Of a DNA stretch of 64,000 bases, positions 18,187 to 26,205 are shown piece by piece; positions within the stretch are counted from its first letter, which is position 1; the number at the start of each line of letters is the position of its first letter. The notes under the pieces are model-generated. The model did not search any database. It was given only the letters and a program-made list of their open reading frames with translations, and was not told where the DNA came from. The stretch is from positions 868,001-932,000 of the forward strand of contig NZ_CP099402.1 in NCBI RefSeq assembly GCF_024721175.1, given 5' to 3'. This stretch comes from Rhizobium sp. Pop5 (GTDB lineage: Bacteria > Pseudomonadota > Alphaproteobacteria > Rhizobiales > Rhizobiaceae). A program made the position numbers and the translations under genes.

Positions 18187-19317
18187 TTACTGATAGGAGG
18201 CAGGGATCGGCGGAACGACCACGTAATTGCTGAAGCCGCCATCGCGCTCGCCAATCCCTGAAATGGCTTCGTTCACGCGCTCGAGCGGGTAGATCTTGTG
18301 CTCGAGATACGAAAGGTCGAGCACCCCGGTGCGGACCATGTCGGCCATTTCCTGCCCCTGGGCAGCGCTGAACCAGTTCGAGCCGATGAGCTGAACCTGT
18401 TCGTCCATCAGCCACTTTACGTCGACCGGAACATCTTCCGCGACGCCACCAACGACAACCACACGGCCGCCTCGGCGCACGCCGCGCATCGAGTCGACCA
18501 CGGTCGCGGCGGGGGCTCTGGCACCCAGCGCACTGATAACGAAATCGACTCCCTCGCCGCCGGTCTGGGCCTTCGCCCATTCTCCCGTCGAGCCTTCGCC
18601 GAGCATGATCGTGTCAATGCGATCGGGAGCGATGGCCTTTATGCGATCCATCAGTTCCTTATTTCTGCCGGTGCCCAGAATCTTGGAGAGACCCATTGCA
18701 AGGGCAAGTTTGGTGGCCGCGACGCCGAGCGTACCGGTGATCCCGTCGATGAGGCAGACCTGGCCGGGTCCGGCCTGCGCATTCTTCAGCGCGCCATAGG
18801 ATGTCCCGAGGTAACCGAAGCGACCTGCCTGTTCGAAGCTAAGATTATCCGGCAGGCATACGAGTGAATATTCCGGGGCCGTCATGTACTGGCTGAAGCC
18901 GCCATAGGGATAAAGATCAAAGATTCTTTGACCATCGCGGCTGGTGCTGAAGTAGCCGTTCAGGGTGTAGTAGCGGCATTGGCTGCGGTTGCCCGACCGG
19001 CACGCCTTGCAGGAACCGCAGGATCTGAGAGGGCTGACATAGACACGATCGCCAATTTTGACATTGGTGACCGCCTCGCCGACTTCGGCGACGACGCCGG
19101 CCGGGTCCAGGCCGAACACTGCCGGAAACTTCGGCAGCGGCTGGTGGGGGAACCAGGTCGGCCAATTGTTGATGACGTTGGCCATGTTGGGCACGATACC
19201 GCAGGCCCTGACCTGCACCAGGACGTCGTTGGGCCGGGGCGCGGGAACCGGAATTTCATCCAACGACATCGGCTGATGCAGAGCATGCAGCCGGGCGGCG
19301 ATCATAGTTTTAACCAT
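18187..19317 (-). CDS. zinc-type medium-chain alcohol dehydrogenase-like protein (module A)
   Basis: This is a 376-residue medium-chain dehydrogenase. The structural-zinc knuckle is intact, with Cys100, Cys103, Cys106 and Cys114 in SCGSCKACRSGNRSQC. Cys39 of the catalytic site is present in RACGIVPN, but the usual GHE (second zinc ligand His plus Glu) is replaced by GLD at 69-71. The Rossmann region includes DGITGTLGVAATKLALAMG. GGAGG upstream fixes the ATG at 19317. A paralogue with the same GLD replacement is encoded at 49597-50712 in module B. The substrate is unknown; a dehydrogenase or reductase step on an aromatic or ring-derived alcohol or aldehyde is plausible. Confidence 0.85.
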   Translation of the reverse strand: MVKTMIAARLHALHQPMSLDEIPVPAPRPNDVLVQVRACGIVPNMANVINNWPTWFPHQPLPKFPAVFGLDPAGVVAEVGEAVTNVKIGDRVYVSPLRSCGSCKACRSGNRSQCRYYTLNGYFSTSRDGQRIFDLYPYGGFSQYMTAPEYSLVCLPDNLSFEQAGRFGYLGTSYGALKNAQAGPGQVCLIDGITGTLGVAATKLALAMGLSKILGTGRNKELMDRIKAIAPDRIDTIMLGEGSTGEWAKAQTGGEGVDFVISALGARAPAATVVDSMRGVRRGGRVVVVGGVAEDVPVDVKWLMDEQVQLIGSNWFSAAQGQEMADMVRTGVLDLSYLEHKIYPLERVNEAISGIGERDGGFSNYVVVPPIPASYQ

Positions 19318-19409
19318 TAACTCCTCCATAGGGACATCGGTCGGACCGTGCCCGACCGAATGTATTTTTCAGTTTCAGACAGGGTGCGCGGCAGCGCCGA
19401 GCGGTTTCG

Positions 19410-20627
19410 TCAGAGGGCGGCCAGGAACTCCTTGCCGGCCGGTCGGAAGTCCGCAGGCCAGACAGTCACCCAATCCTTTCCTTGAACCTGCTTGAGTTTT
19501 GTCGATGGCTTCCCGGCATTAAACTTGCCGTCGAAAGTCCTTGGCCCAACGACCGTCTCGACGGAATTTGCGCGCAGCCACGCAGCCATTGCGGCATCGT
19601 CCAGCTTGCCTGCTCCCTCTGCTGCCGCTGTAAGGATTTGCCACGCAGCATATTCGACAGCGGCCTGATACTCGGCGTGCGGATAGGGAAAGCCCGCCGC
19701 CATCGCCTTGCTGTCATAAGCGGTTACGAACTCCTGAGCGCCGTGATTTTTGAGGAACGGCTCGTGCTCTTCAAACCAGGTGAGCGAGGTTAAGCTGTTC
19801 GCTTTGGGGTGCGCTGCGGTCGGGCCGGGTGCCGGGAACAAGTAGAATTGGTTCCTTGGCTGGTATTCGATCCGGCTCATGGCATCGAGAAGCTGCACGG
19901 CCTCCATGCCGATCGCACCGGACCACAACAGATCCGGATCAGCCGCTTTGATGCGGTTGGCGATGGCGCCGAAATCCTTGGTGCCGAATTCGTATTCAAG
20001 CTCCAGCACGTTCTTGATGCCACGCTTCTCGGCGACTTGCTGGCCGCCCTTGGCGATCGTCAGAGCCGACGGGAATTTGCTGGTGATGAATGCGATCGTC
20101 TTCGGAGGGGTCGGCAGGCTGGCATAGGCATCGAGAACGACCTCGGTGTCGGTCAACTGCGGCTCGGCCCCGATCGGAAGCGATGGGAACTGCAGCGGAT
20201 ACGGTGCGAGACTCGGGTCCCCCAGGCTGCTTTGAACAAGCATCTTCTTGAACCGGGCGGCGACGCCCATCGCTGCGATAATCGAGGATGTGCCATACGG
20301 CCCCATCAGCAGGTCGACCTTATCGGCCGTCACCAGGCGCTCATAGAGCGTTCGAGCATTGGCGGGCAGCGATTGGTCGTCGAGAAGGACGAACTCTATT
20401 TTTCGGCCGAGAATTCCGCCTTTGGCGTTGATCTGCTCGACGAACACCTCTGCCGCGAGCTTATGGATTGCGCCGACGCCCGCCAGCGGACCTGTCAACG
20501 GCAGCGTCCCGCCGACGCGGATCGGGCCCGCTTGCGCAAAAGCCCTCGGCATCGAACTGAACGCTGCCACGGCGGCGGCAGACCCGAGAAATGCACGTCT
20601 ATTCAGTAAAATGGAATTGGCACTCAT
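19410..20627 (-). CDS. branched-chain-amino-acid-type ABC transporter substrate-binding protein (module A)
   Basis: This is a 405-residue periplasmic binding protein of the Leu/Ile/Val-type family. The N terminus LNRRAFLGSAAAVAAFSSMP has a twin-arginine-like signal ending near AFAQA. The mature part starts GPIRVGGTLPLTGPLAGVG, which is typical. Such proteins in catabolic operons commonly bind aromatic acids or other carboxylates. Its membrane and ATPase partners are probably the LivHMGF genes at 23764-27057, which lie in a separate unit under the same operator type. Start ATG 20627 has GGGAGG upstream. Confidence 0.92.
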   Translation of the reverse strand: MSANSILLNRRAFLGSAAAVAAFSSMPRAFAQAGPIRVGGTLPLTGPLAGVGAIHKLAAEVFVEQINAKGGILGRKIEFVLLDDQSLPANARTLYERLVTADKVDLLMGPYGTSSIIAAMGVAARFKKMLVQSSLGDPSLAPYPLQFPSLPIGAEPQLTDTEVVLDAYASLPTPPKTIAFITSKFPSALTIAKGGQQVAEKRGIKNVLELEYEFGTKDFGAIANRIKAADPDLLWSGAIGMEAVQLLDAMSRIEYQPRNQFYLFPAPGPTAAHPKANSLTSLTWFEEHEPFLKNHGAQEFVTAYDSKAMAAGFPYPHAEYQAAVEYAAWQILTAAAEGAGKLDDAAMAAWLRANSVETVVGPRTFDGKFNAGKPSTKLKQVQGKDWVTVWPADFRPAGKEFLAAL

Positions 20628-20717
20628 CTCATCCTCCCAAGTGCTTCCAGCACATCACCGCGCTCACGCCTGTCGTAGCGCGCCAGTCTCCTGCCATCCG
20701 CGATGCGACGGCAGGTC

Positions 20718-21719
20718 TCAGCTCTTAGCCAGCTCTTCTGCGTAGCGTTCCAGCGTCATAGGGTTCGGCATTTTCTCGGGATGCTTCAGCGGCACTCCGG
20801 TAAATTCGCTGGCCTCGAAGAACCATTTCGAGACGGCCGGCATCCCCCAATGCACATTGGTGCTAAGGGATGACGCGTCCCAACGAATGGGCTCCAATTC
20901 CGCGTCGATCGTGGTGTAGTGGCTGTTGAAGAACTCCACCCGATGTCCATCCGGATCGCGCAGATAGACGAACAGGACTCCCGATGGGCCATGGCGCCCG
21001 GGGCCGCGCTCGACGCTGTCTCCATATCCATAACGGCTGGCAAAGTCACACACCGCAAAGATATCGCTGCTTTCCCCAACCGTATAAGCAAAATGATGCA
21101 ACTGCGGGCCGATCCCGGGCACCAATGCCAGGTCGAGGCAGACACCTTTGCGATACATGAAGTTCGCAATGAGATTGTCGCCTGCCGCGATATATTCGGA
21201 CGTCCGGAAACCGAGTTCACCGTAGAACGCGCTTAGACCGAGCGGATCGGCAACCATGACCTGGCAATGGTCGAGGCCCTGGGCCCGGGCGCCACGATGT
21301 TCATGCACCTCGAGAAACTTGCGGGGATGGACGCTCATGCTGGAGCAAAGCTCGATGCGAGCGCCCGACGGATCGCTGACCAGCAGGGTCCGTCCCTGGT
21401 TTCGAACTTCGACCCATTCTGCCGGAAGCCCTTTCTCATCAAAGAAGACCTTGGCCTTGTCGAGGTCCTCCTCCAGAAATACCCGATATCCGATCCGCCT
21501 GCATGTCGGCCGCCCGCCGGCAGGCGCCAGGACGAGGCTGTGATGACAGGCTTCGGACAATCCGCGAAGGTATGAAACACCGTCCGCGAATTCCGTTTCG
21601 ACGAGGCCGCCGACATTCACGTAGAAATCGCGGCTAAGCTCCACATCGTTGACTTCAAGCACGACGTGGCTGAAGCGCGTGATGTTGAAGGGAGGTTTCA
21701 AATTAACAGCCGGAAGCAT
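20718..21719 (-). CDS. VOC-family extradiol-type ring-cleavage dioxygenase (module A)
   Basis: This is a 333-residue two-domain vicinal-oxygen-chelate protein. The C-terminal domain fits the type I extradiol dioxygenase signature: first metal ligand His151 in GLDHCQVMV, second in LHHFAY at 208-211, and the stretch G-x-His243, Tyr252, Asp255-Pro256, Gly258, Glu262 (GRHGPSGVL then YLRDPDGHRVEFF). It should cleave a catechol-like ring next to the hydroxyl pair, using Fe(II). The first gene of its operon, it lies just inside operator 3. The other gene products of the unit fit uptake and redox processing of an aromatic substrate. Confidence 0.88.
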   Translation of the reverse strand: MLPAVNLKPPFNITRFSHVVLEVNDVELSRDFYVNVGGLVETEFADGVSYLRGLSEACHHSLVLAPAGGRPTCRRIGYRVFLEEDLDKAKVFFDEKGLPAEWVEVRNQGRTLLVSDPSGARIELCSSMSVHPRKFLEVHEHRGARAQGLDHCQVMVADPLGLSAFYGELGFRTSEYIAAGDNLIANFMYRKGVCLDLALVPGIGPQLHHFAYTVGESSDIFAVCDFASRYGYGDSVERGPGRHGPSGVLFVYLRDPDGHRVEFFNSHYTTIDAELEPIRWDASSLSTNVHWGMPAVSKWFFEASEFTGVPLKHPEKMPNPMTLERYAEELAKS

Positions 21720-21736
21720 GTCATCCTCGTTTGCGT

Positions 21737-21750
21737 TGCTAACGTTAGCA
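21737..21750 (-). promoter_or_regulatory. LacI-family operator 3 (before dioxygenase operon)
   Basis: TGCTAACGTTAGCA is identical to operator 1 and a perfect palindrome. It lies 17 bases upstream of the dioxygenase start codon and 66 bases beyond the end of the enolase gene, so it can only serve the leftward dioxygenase operon. Confidence 0.8.
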
Positions 21751-21816
21751 TAAAATGGCCAGATCTTTTGTCAATGTTCGTTTTTGAGCGAGACCCGCCA
21801 CCGGCCCCTCCAACGT

Positions 21817-23184
21817 CTAACCTGCCGCGGCAACCGCAGCCGGCTTTTCAGCCAAGTTCAGCGCCGACCAGCCAGCGAATGAAGCCTCTTTTCCAAGAGC
21901 CTCCTCGATCCGGAGTACCTCGTTCCACTTTGCCATGCGCTCGGAGCGCGAGAACGACCCGACCTTGAGCTGCCTGGCATCCCAGCCGACCGACAGATGG
22001 GCGATCGTCACATCTTCCGTCTCGCCGGACCTCGCCGAAACGATTGTCCGAAAGCCCGCCTTTTTGGCAGCCGAGAGCGCGTCGAACGTCTCTGTGATCG
22101 TGCCCGCCTGGTTCGGCTTGATCAGAACCGCATTGGCGCTTTTTTCCTTGATCGCTTCGGTAACCCGCGCCGCATTCGTGACAAAGAAGTCGTCGCCGAT
22201 GATCTGGCAACTGGAGCCGTAGCGGGCGGTAAATTCCTTGAAACCATCAGGGTCGTCCTCGGCGAGCGGATCCTCGATCGAGACGATCGGATATGCCTTC
22301 AACCAGCCGCCAAGCATGTCGATCATCTTGGCCGTATCGAGCTGCCGGTCTTCAAGCGCAAGCGAATACTTGCCCTTACGGCCGAATTCGGAAGCCGCAA
22401 TGTCGAGCGATATCGCAACTTCGGCGCCTGGCTTCAGGCCCGCTGCCTCGATCGAACGCACCAGGGCATCGAGCGCCTCTTCATTACTGGTGAAGGCTGG
22501 CCAGTAGCCTCCCTCGTCCGCCACGCCCTGGAGCTTGCCGGCACGTTTCATAAGTTCACCGGCGGCGCGGTAGACTTCAGCGGTCCACTCCAAGGCCTCC
22601 GAGAATGTCGAGGCGGCAGGGCACATGATCATGAAATCCTGGACGTCGACACGACGCGCTGCGTGCGCTCCGCCGCCGAAAATCTGGATCTCCGGCAGCG
22701 GCATGGTAATTCCCTTGTTGGTGCCTGCAAGATGCCGCCAGATCGGTTGATCGGCCGCCGCCGCTGCGGCGTGAAGCAGCGCCATCGACGTCGCGACAGA
22801 TGCATTTCCACCCAGTCTGCTCCGGTTCTTAGTGCCGTCAAGCTCGATGATGGCATGATCCAGTTCGGCTTGATGCCTGGCATCCCGGCCAACCAGCAGT
22901 TTAGCGATCTCGCCGTTGACGGCAGTCAGGGCCTTGTTGATGCCCAGGCCGGCAAGGGCGCTGCCGCCGTCACGAAGATCGAGCGCTTCGCCGGTCCCAG
23001 TCGATGCGCCGGCGGGTGCGATGGCCCGGCCGATGGCACCGGAGACCAGCTCGATTTCTACCTCAACGGTCGGCCTGCCACGGGAATCCCAGACGCGACG
23101 GCCCTGCACTTTTCGAATTTCGGTGTTCATCATGTTCAGCTGGTCCACAAAGTCAGGTTGAAATTTTGGATCATCGAGGCTCAC
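21817..23184 (-). CDS. divergent enolase with altered active site
   Basis: This is an enolase homologue of up to 455 residues. Overall enolase sequence is clear: WDSRGRPTVEVEIEL, GASTGTGEALDLRDG, GGNASVATSMALLHAAAAA, and the Mg ligands Asp261, Glu304 and Asp331. Retained catalytic residues are Ser61, Glu224 (VADEGG), Lys356 (VLIKPNQ) and Lys407. Two normally invariant positions differ: the His of the SHRSGETED motif is Ala384 (VSARSGETED), and the Glu of QEFM is Asp183 (VQDFM). The enzyme may therefore act on a PEP-like or substituted 2-phosphoglycerate-like substrate. It may start at GTG 23184, which overlaps the cupin stop as GTGA, or at ATG 23130. It is the last gene of the Liv operon. Confidence 0.85.
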   Translation of the reverse strand: MSLDDPKFQPDFVDQLNMMNTEIRKVQGRRVWDSRGRPTVEVEIELVSGAIGRAIAPAGASTGTGEALDLRDGGSALAGLGINKALTAVNGEIAKLLVGRDARHQAELDHAIIELDGTKNRSRLGGNASVATSMALLHAAAAAADQPIWRHLAGTNKGITMPLPEIQIFGGGAHAARRVDVQDFMIMCPAASTFSEALEWTAEVYRAAGELMKRAGKLQGVADEGGYWPAFTSNEEALDALVRSIEAAGLKPGAEVAISLDIAASEFGRKGKYSLALEDRQLDTAKMIDMLGGWLKAYPIVSIEDPLAEDDPDGFKEFTARYGSSCQIIGDDFFVTNAARVTEAIKEKSANAVLIKPNQAGTITETFDALSAAKKAGFRTIVSARSGETEDVTIAHLSVGWDARQLKVGSFSRSERMAKWNEVLRIEEALGKEASFAGWSALNLAEKPAAVAAAG

Positions 23185-23774
23185 AGGCCGTCATCGTAAT
23201 CCGTCGTATCGGGGGTCCGTGCGCCAACGAGCACCACGGCGATGGTTGCCGGTCTGTCGCTTTTGTTTCGCCAGGCATGACGCGTTCCGTTCTGTACGAA
23301 GGTGTCGAACTGGCTCAAGCGGGTCTCATTGGCGTCGTCGAGCTCCATCCAGATCTCGCCGTCGAGCACGATGCCATAATCGACGGTCGGCGTTTGATGT
23401 TTGCCATCCGGCTCGAAACGTTCGGCCAAACCGGGACTGACCGCCAAATTTTCTGCCATAGCCGCCGGGCCATTGAAATCCGGAGACATGAAAACAGCAT
23501 CCGGTGGGAACGTTAGCACGAGGAAACGCGTTTCGCCGGGCTCCGGGACGAAGCTTGTCACCTGCGAAGTAGGATCGGTTCCGTCGAATGGAACGGCCGT
23601 CGAAGCCGATGTCGACCAGATCATTCGCGACACCAATCCAGGGACCGTTTTGAATATATCAGTGCGCGGCACGGCACCGTCCTCAGCGAACCGGGCAGCA
23701 CCCTTATTGCCGTGCTCGGTCACGACTCGCCTGATATGCACGGGAACTCTTCTGCTCGAAGTTTCAGATGCCAA
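23181..23774 (-). CDS. cupin-domain protein (module A)
   Basis: This is a small single-domain cupin. The two motifs are HQTPTVDYGIVLDGEIWMEL and FDTFVQNGTRHAWRN, with the metal-type His residues. Family members range from isomerases and dioxygenases to transcription-linked sensors, so no reaction can be assigned. A paralogue lies at 49001-49534. The frame begins with TTG 23774, overlapping the livF stop. By comparison with the paralogue (MTVRRVV), a start at GTG 23741 (VHIRRVV), preceded by AGAAGAG, may be the true one. It overlaps the enolase start and is probably translationally coupled to it. Confidence 0.75.
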   Translation of the reverse strand: MASETSSRRVPVHIRRVVTEHGNKGAARFAEDGAVPRTDIFKTVPGLVSRMIWSTSASTAVPFDGTDPTSQVTSFVPEPGETRFLVLTFPPDAVFMSPDFNGPAAMAENLAVSPGLAERFEPDGKHQTPTVDYGIVLDGEIWMELDDANETRLSQFDTFVQNGTRHAWRNKSDRPATIAVVLVGARTPDTTDYDDGL

Positions 23775-24471
23775 GATAGGCCTCCCTGATGCTCGGATCG
23801 TTGATGAGGACCTCAGGCGCTCCGGAGGCCGTCACACGGCCCTGCTCGATCACGTAGGCCTGATGGGCTATTTCAAGCGCCTTGTTCACGTTCTGCTCGA
23901 CGAGCAGCACGGCTACGCCACGCTCGTTGATCATCTGGATGATTTCGAACATCTCGCCGACGATCAACGGCGACAGCCCGAGCGACGGCTCGTCCATGAG
24001 CAGCACGCGCGGCTTGGCCATCAGGCCACGGCCGATCGCAACCATCTGCTGCTGCCCGCCCGACAAGGAGCCAGCCAATGAAGCCTGGCGCTCCTGCAAA
24101 ACAGGGAAAAGCTGAAACACCTCAGCGAGCGTGGCGTCGCGCTCCGCACGAGCGAGCGAGCGGTAGGCACCGAGCAGCAGGTTATCGAGGACCGTCATCG
24201 CGGTGAAGAGACGGCGCCCTTCCGGGACCACCGCTATGCCGTAGTCGCAGACCCGGTGGCTCGGCACTTTGGAAACGTCGTTACCTTCGATAACGATCTT
24301 TCCTTTGTGCGGGCGAAGAATGCCGGCAATGGCGTTTACCAGCGTGCTCTTGCCTGCGCCATTCGGGCCGACGACCGAAACGATCTCGCCTGGCCTTACA
24401 CTAATGGACAGGTCCCACAGAGCGATCGCATCTCCGTAGCCGACCTCGATCTTATCGACCTCAAGCAGCAT
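23764..24471 (-). CDS. Liv-type ABC transporter ATPase, LivF (module A)
   Basis: This 235-residue ATPase begins MLLEVDKIEVGYGDAIALWD. It has Walker A GPNGAGKST, signature LSGGQQQM, Walker B VLLMDEPSLGLSP and the switch His in a VLLVEQN segment typical of LivF. It energises import with the LivG half of the preceding fused protein. The ATG at 24471 overlaps the end of the livM-livG gene, indicating coupled translation. Confidence 0.93.
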   Translation of the reverse strand: MLLEVDKIEVGYGDAIALWDLSISVRPGEIVSVVGPNGAGKSTLVNAIAGILRPHKGKIVIEGNDVSKVPSHRVCDYGIAVVPEGRRLFTAMTVLDNLLLGAYRSLARAERDATLAEVFQLFPVLQERQASLAGSLSGGQQQMVAIGRGLMAKPRVLLMDEPSLGLSPLIVGEMFEIIQMINERGVAVLLVEQNVNKALEIAHQAYVIEQGRVTASGAPEVLINDPSIREAYLGI

Positions 24472-26203
24472 GACTGCCTCCCAGATATACGCTGACCACT
24501 GCCGGATCCCGCATCGTTTCGCTTGGATGTCCAAGTGCCAGAACTTTGCCCTGATCAAGCACCGCGACACGGTCTGCCAGCGCGACAACCGCCCGCATGA
24601 GATGTTCGACGAAGATAATCGTCGTACCGCCGGCCTTTATCCGCTTGATCATTTCGACCGCGTGGTCGACCTCGGCCGGATTCAAGCCGCAAAGCACCTC
24701 GTCGAGCAGGAGCAGCCGCGGTTTTGCAGCCAGCGCCCTGGCGAATTCGACAAACTTTCGGTCATGCAGGTTCAATGCGTCGGGCAGAACGTTGGCCTTG
24801 TCGGCCAGGCCCGTGAAGGCGAGCGCCTCCCTGGCGACTGCATCGGCCGCTGCCGCGCCCATGCCATCCGCACTGCCGAATTTCGCGCAGAGCTCAACGT
24901 TTTCCAGCACGGTCAAATTGTCGAACAAACGCGGGATCTGGTAAGTCCGTGCCACGCCCTGCTGCGCGATCCAGTGCGGTGATCGATCGGAAATCTCCTC
25001 GCCCTCCAGTGTGATCCTACCGGAGGTCATGGCGTAGTGGCCGCTAATCATGTTGATCAGTGTGGATTTGCCGGAGCCATTCGGACCAACCAGGGCCAGG
25101 ATTTCACCCCGCCAGACGTCCAGGCTCACGCCGGTCAAGGCGCGGATCCCACCAAAGGATTTGGTGACGTCCTCGCATTTGAGAAGCACCGGATCGGAAC
25201 CTGCCGCGGCTGATGGGGCAAGCTCGGTAACGGCCTGGGCAGCCGCCTCGCCTGCGCCAATCCCGCTGCGCTTGCCGGCGAACCTGCGAATGAGGCTGGG
25301 AACGATGCCTGACGGCAGCACCAGGATGACGACGATCAGCGCAAGAGCTACGCCCGCACGGCCGAATTCCGCATGAGCGCCACTGACGATAGCGCTCTGC
25401 AGCACGGTGATCATGACCGCGCCGATGGCAGGTCCTGCCCAATGGCGAGCACCGCCAAGAATGCTCATGAGCACGACATAGAGGGGCACGGTCACAGCAA
25501 ATGTCTCGCCAACCGTGACGTATCCGACATATACGGCGTGGATCGCACCCATTGCGCCGGCAAGCGCCGACGAGACGGCAAACGAGATCAGCTTATAGCG
25601 GAACGTCGGAACGCCCTTCACCTCTGCGACGTCTTCATCGTCGTGGATTGCCAGCAAGCCCTGACCAAATTTGCTGTGAAAGATGAAGTATGAGGTCGCC
25701 AGCGCCGCAAGAGCCGCGATAAGCCCGAATATGTAGAGGGAGCCGGACGCCGTCGCGCCAATCATCGGGATTTCGATCCCCGAGAGGAAGACGCCTGTGC
25801 CGGAGTCAAGGGAGGTGTTCGACACTACGGCCGCGATGACAAACGTCACCGAAAGCGTCAGCAGCGCGAAGAATTCGCCGCGCAGAGCGCCTGAGCGAAA
25901 GACGACCAAGCCAATCAGGACGGCGACTGCGGCCGCCAGCAGGGCCGCAGCAGGGATCGTGGCGACGAAAGGCCAGGACAACTGCGTCGTCAGCGTGGCC
26001 GTCGTATAGACGCCAATCCCGAAGAATGCGGCGTGACCAAAACTCCAGTAGCCGGTGTAACCGCTGAGGATGCCCCAGCTCGTTGCCAGCACGACCCAGA
26101 AGAAGATGATGTACAGGTAGGAAAGGTAGTAATCCGCCATCCCCAGATAAGGCAGCGAGGCCAAAACCGCCACGATCGGCGCTGTGATGAGAAGCTTTTT
26201 CAT
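24461..26203 (-). CDS. Liv-type ABC transporter permease-ATPase fusion, LivM-LivG (module A)
   Basis: This 580-residue protein fuses two normally separate subunits. Residues 1 to about 310 are a LivM-type membrane permease with about eight to ten hydrophobic segments and the family motif LLAIHDDEDVAEVKGV. Residues about 338-580 are a LivG-type ATPase with Walker A GPNGSGKST (373-381), LNLHDRKFVEFARAL in place of a canonical signature, and LLLLDEVLCGLNP as Walker B. A linker rich in Ala and Gly joins them. The ATG at 26203 sits two bases after the livH stop. In module B the same functions are encoded by separate genes. Confidence 0.93.
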   Translation of the reverse strand: MKKLLITAPIVAVLASLPYLGMADYYLSYLYIIFFWVVLATSWGILSGYTGYWSFGHAAFFGIGVYTTATLTTQLSWPFVATIPAAALLAAAVAVLIGLVVFRSGALRGEFFALLTLSVTFVIAAVVSNTSLDSGTGVFLSGIEIPMIGATASGSLYIFGLIAALAALATSYFIFHSKFGQGLLAIHDDEDVAEVKGVPTFRYKLISFAVSSALAGAMGAIHAVYVGYVTVGETFAVTVPLYVVLMSILGGARHWAGPAIGAVMITVLQSAIVSGAHAEFGRAGVALALIVVILVLPSGIVPSLIRRFAGKRSGIGAGEAAAQAVTELAPSAAAGSDPVLLKCEDVTKSFGGIRALTGVSLDVWRGEILALVGPNGSGKSTLINMISGHYAMTSGRITLEGEEISDRSPHWIAQQGVARTYQIPRLFDNLTVLENVELCAKFGSADGMGAAAADAVAREALAFTGLADKANVLPDALNLHDRKFVEFARALAAKPRLLLLDEVLCGLNPAEVDHAVEMIKRIKAGGTTIIFVEHLMRAVVALADRVAVLDQGKVLALGHPSETMRDPAVVSVYLGGSHAA

Positions 26204-26205
26204 GG

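Noticed and set aside
21997..23199. 400-codon plus-strand open frame antisense to enolase
   Set aside because: Composition is that of an antisense shadow (Arg/His-rich); enolase motifs on the minus strand are unambiguous.
23505..23518. Seventh operator-like sequence TGGGAACGTTAGCA inside the cupin gene
   Set aside because: It matches 12 of 14 positions but lies within a coding segment with no adjacent promoter. The corresponding codons in the paralogous cupin explain much of the similarity.
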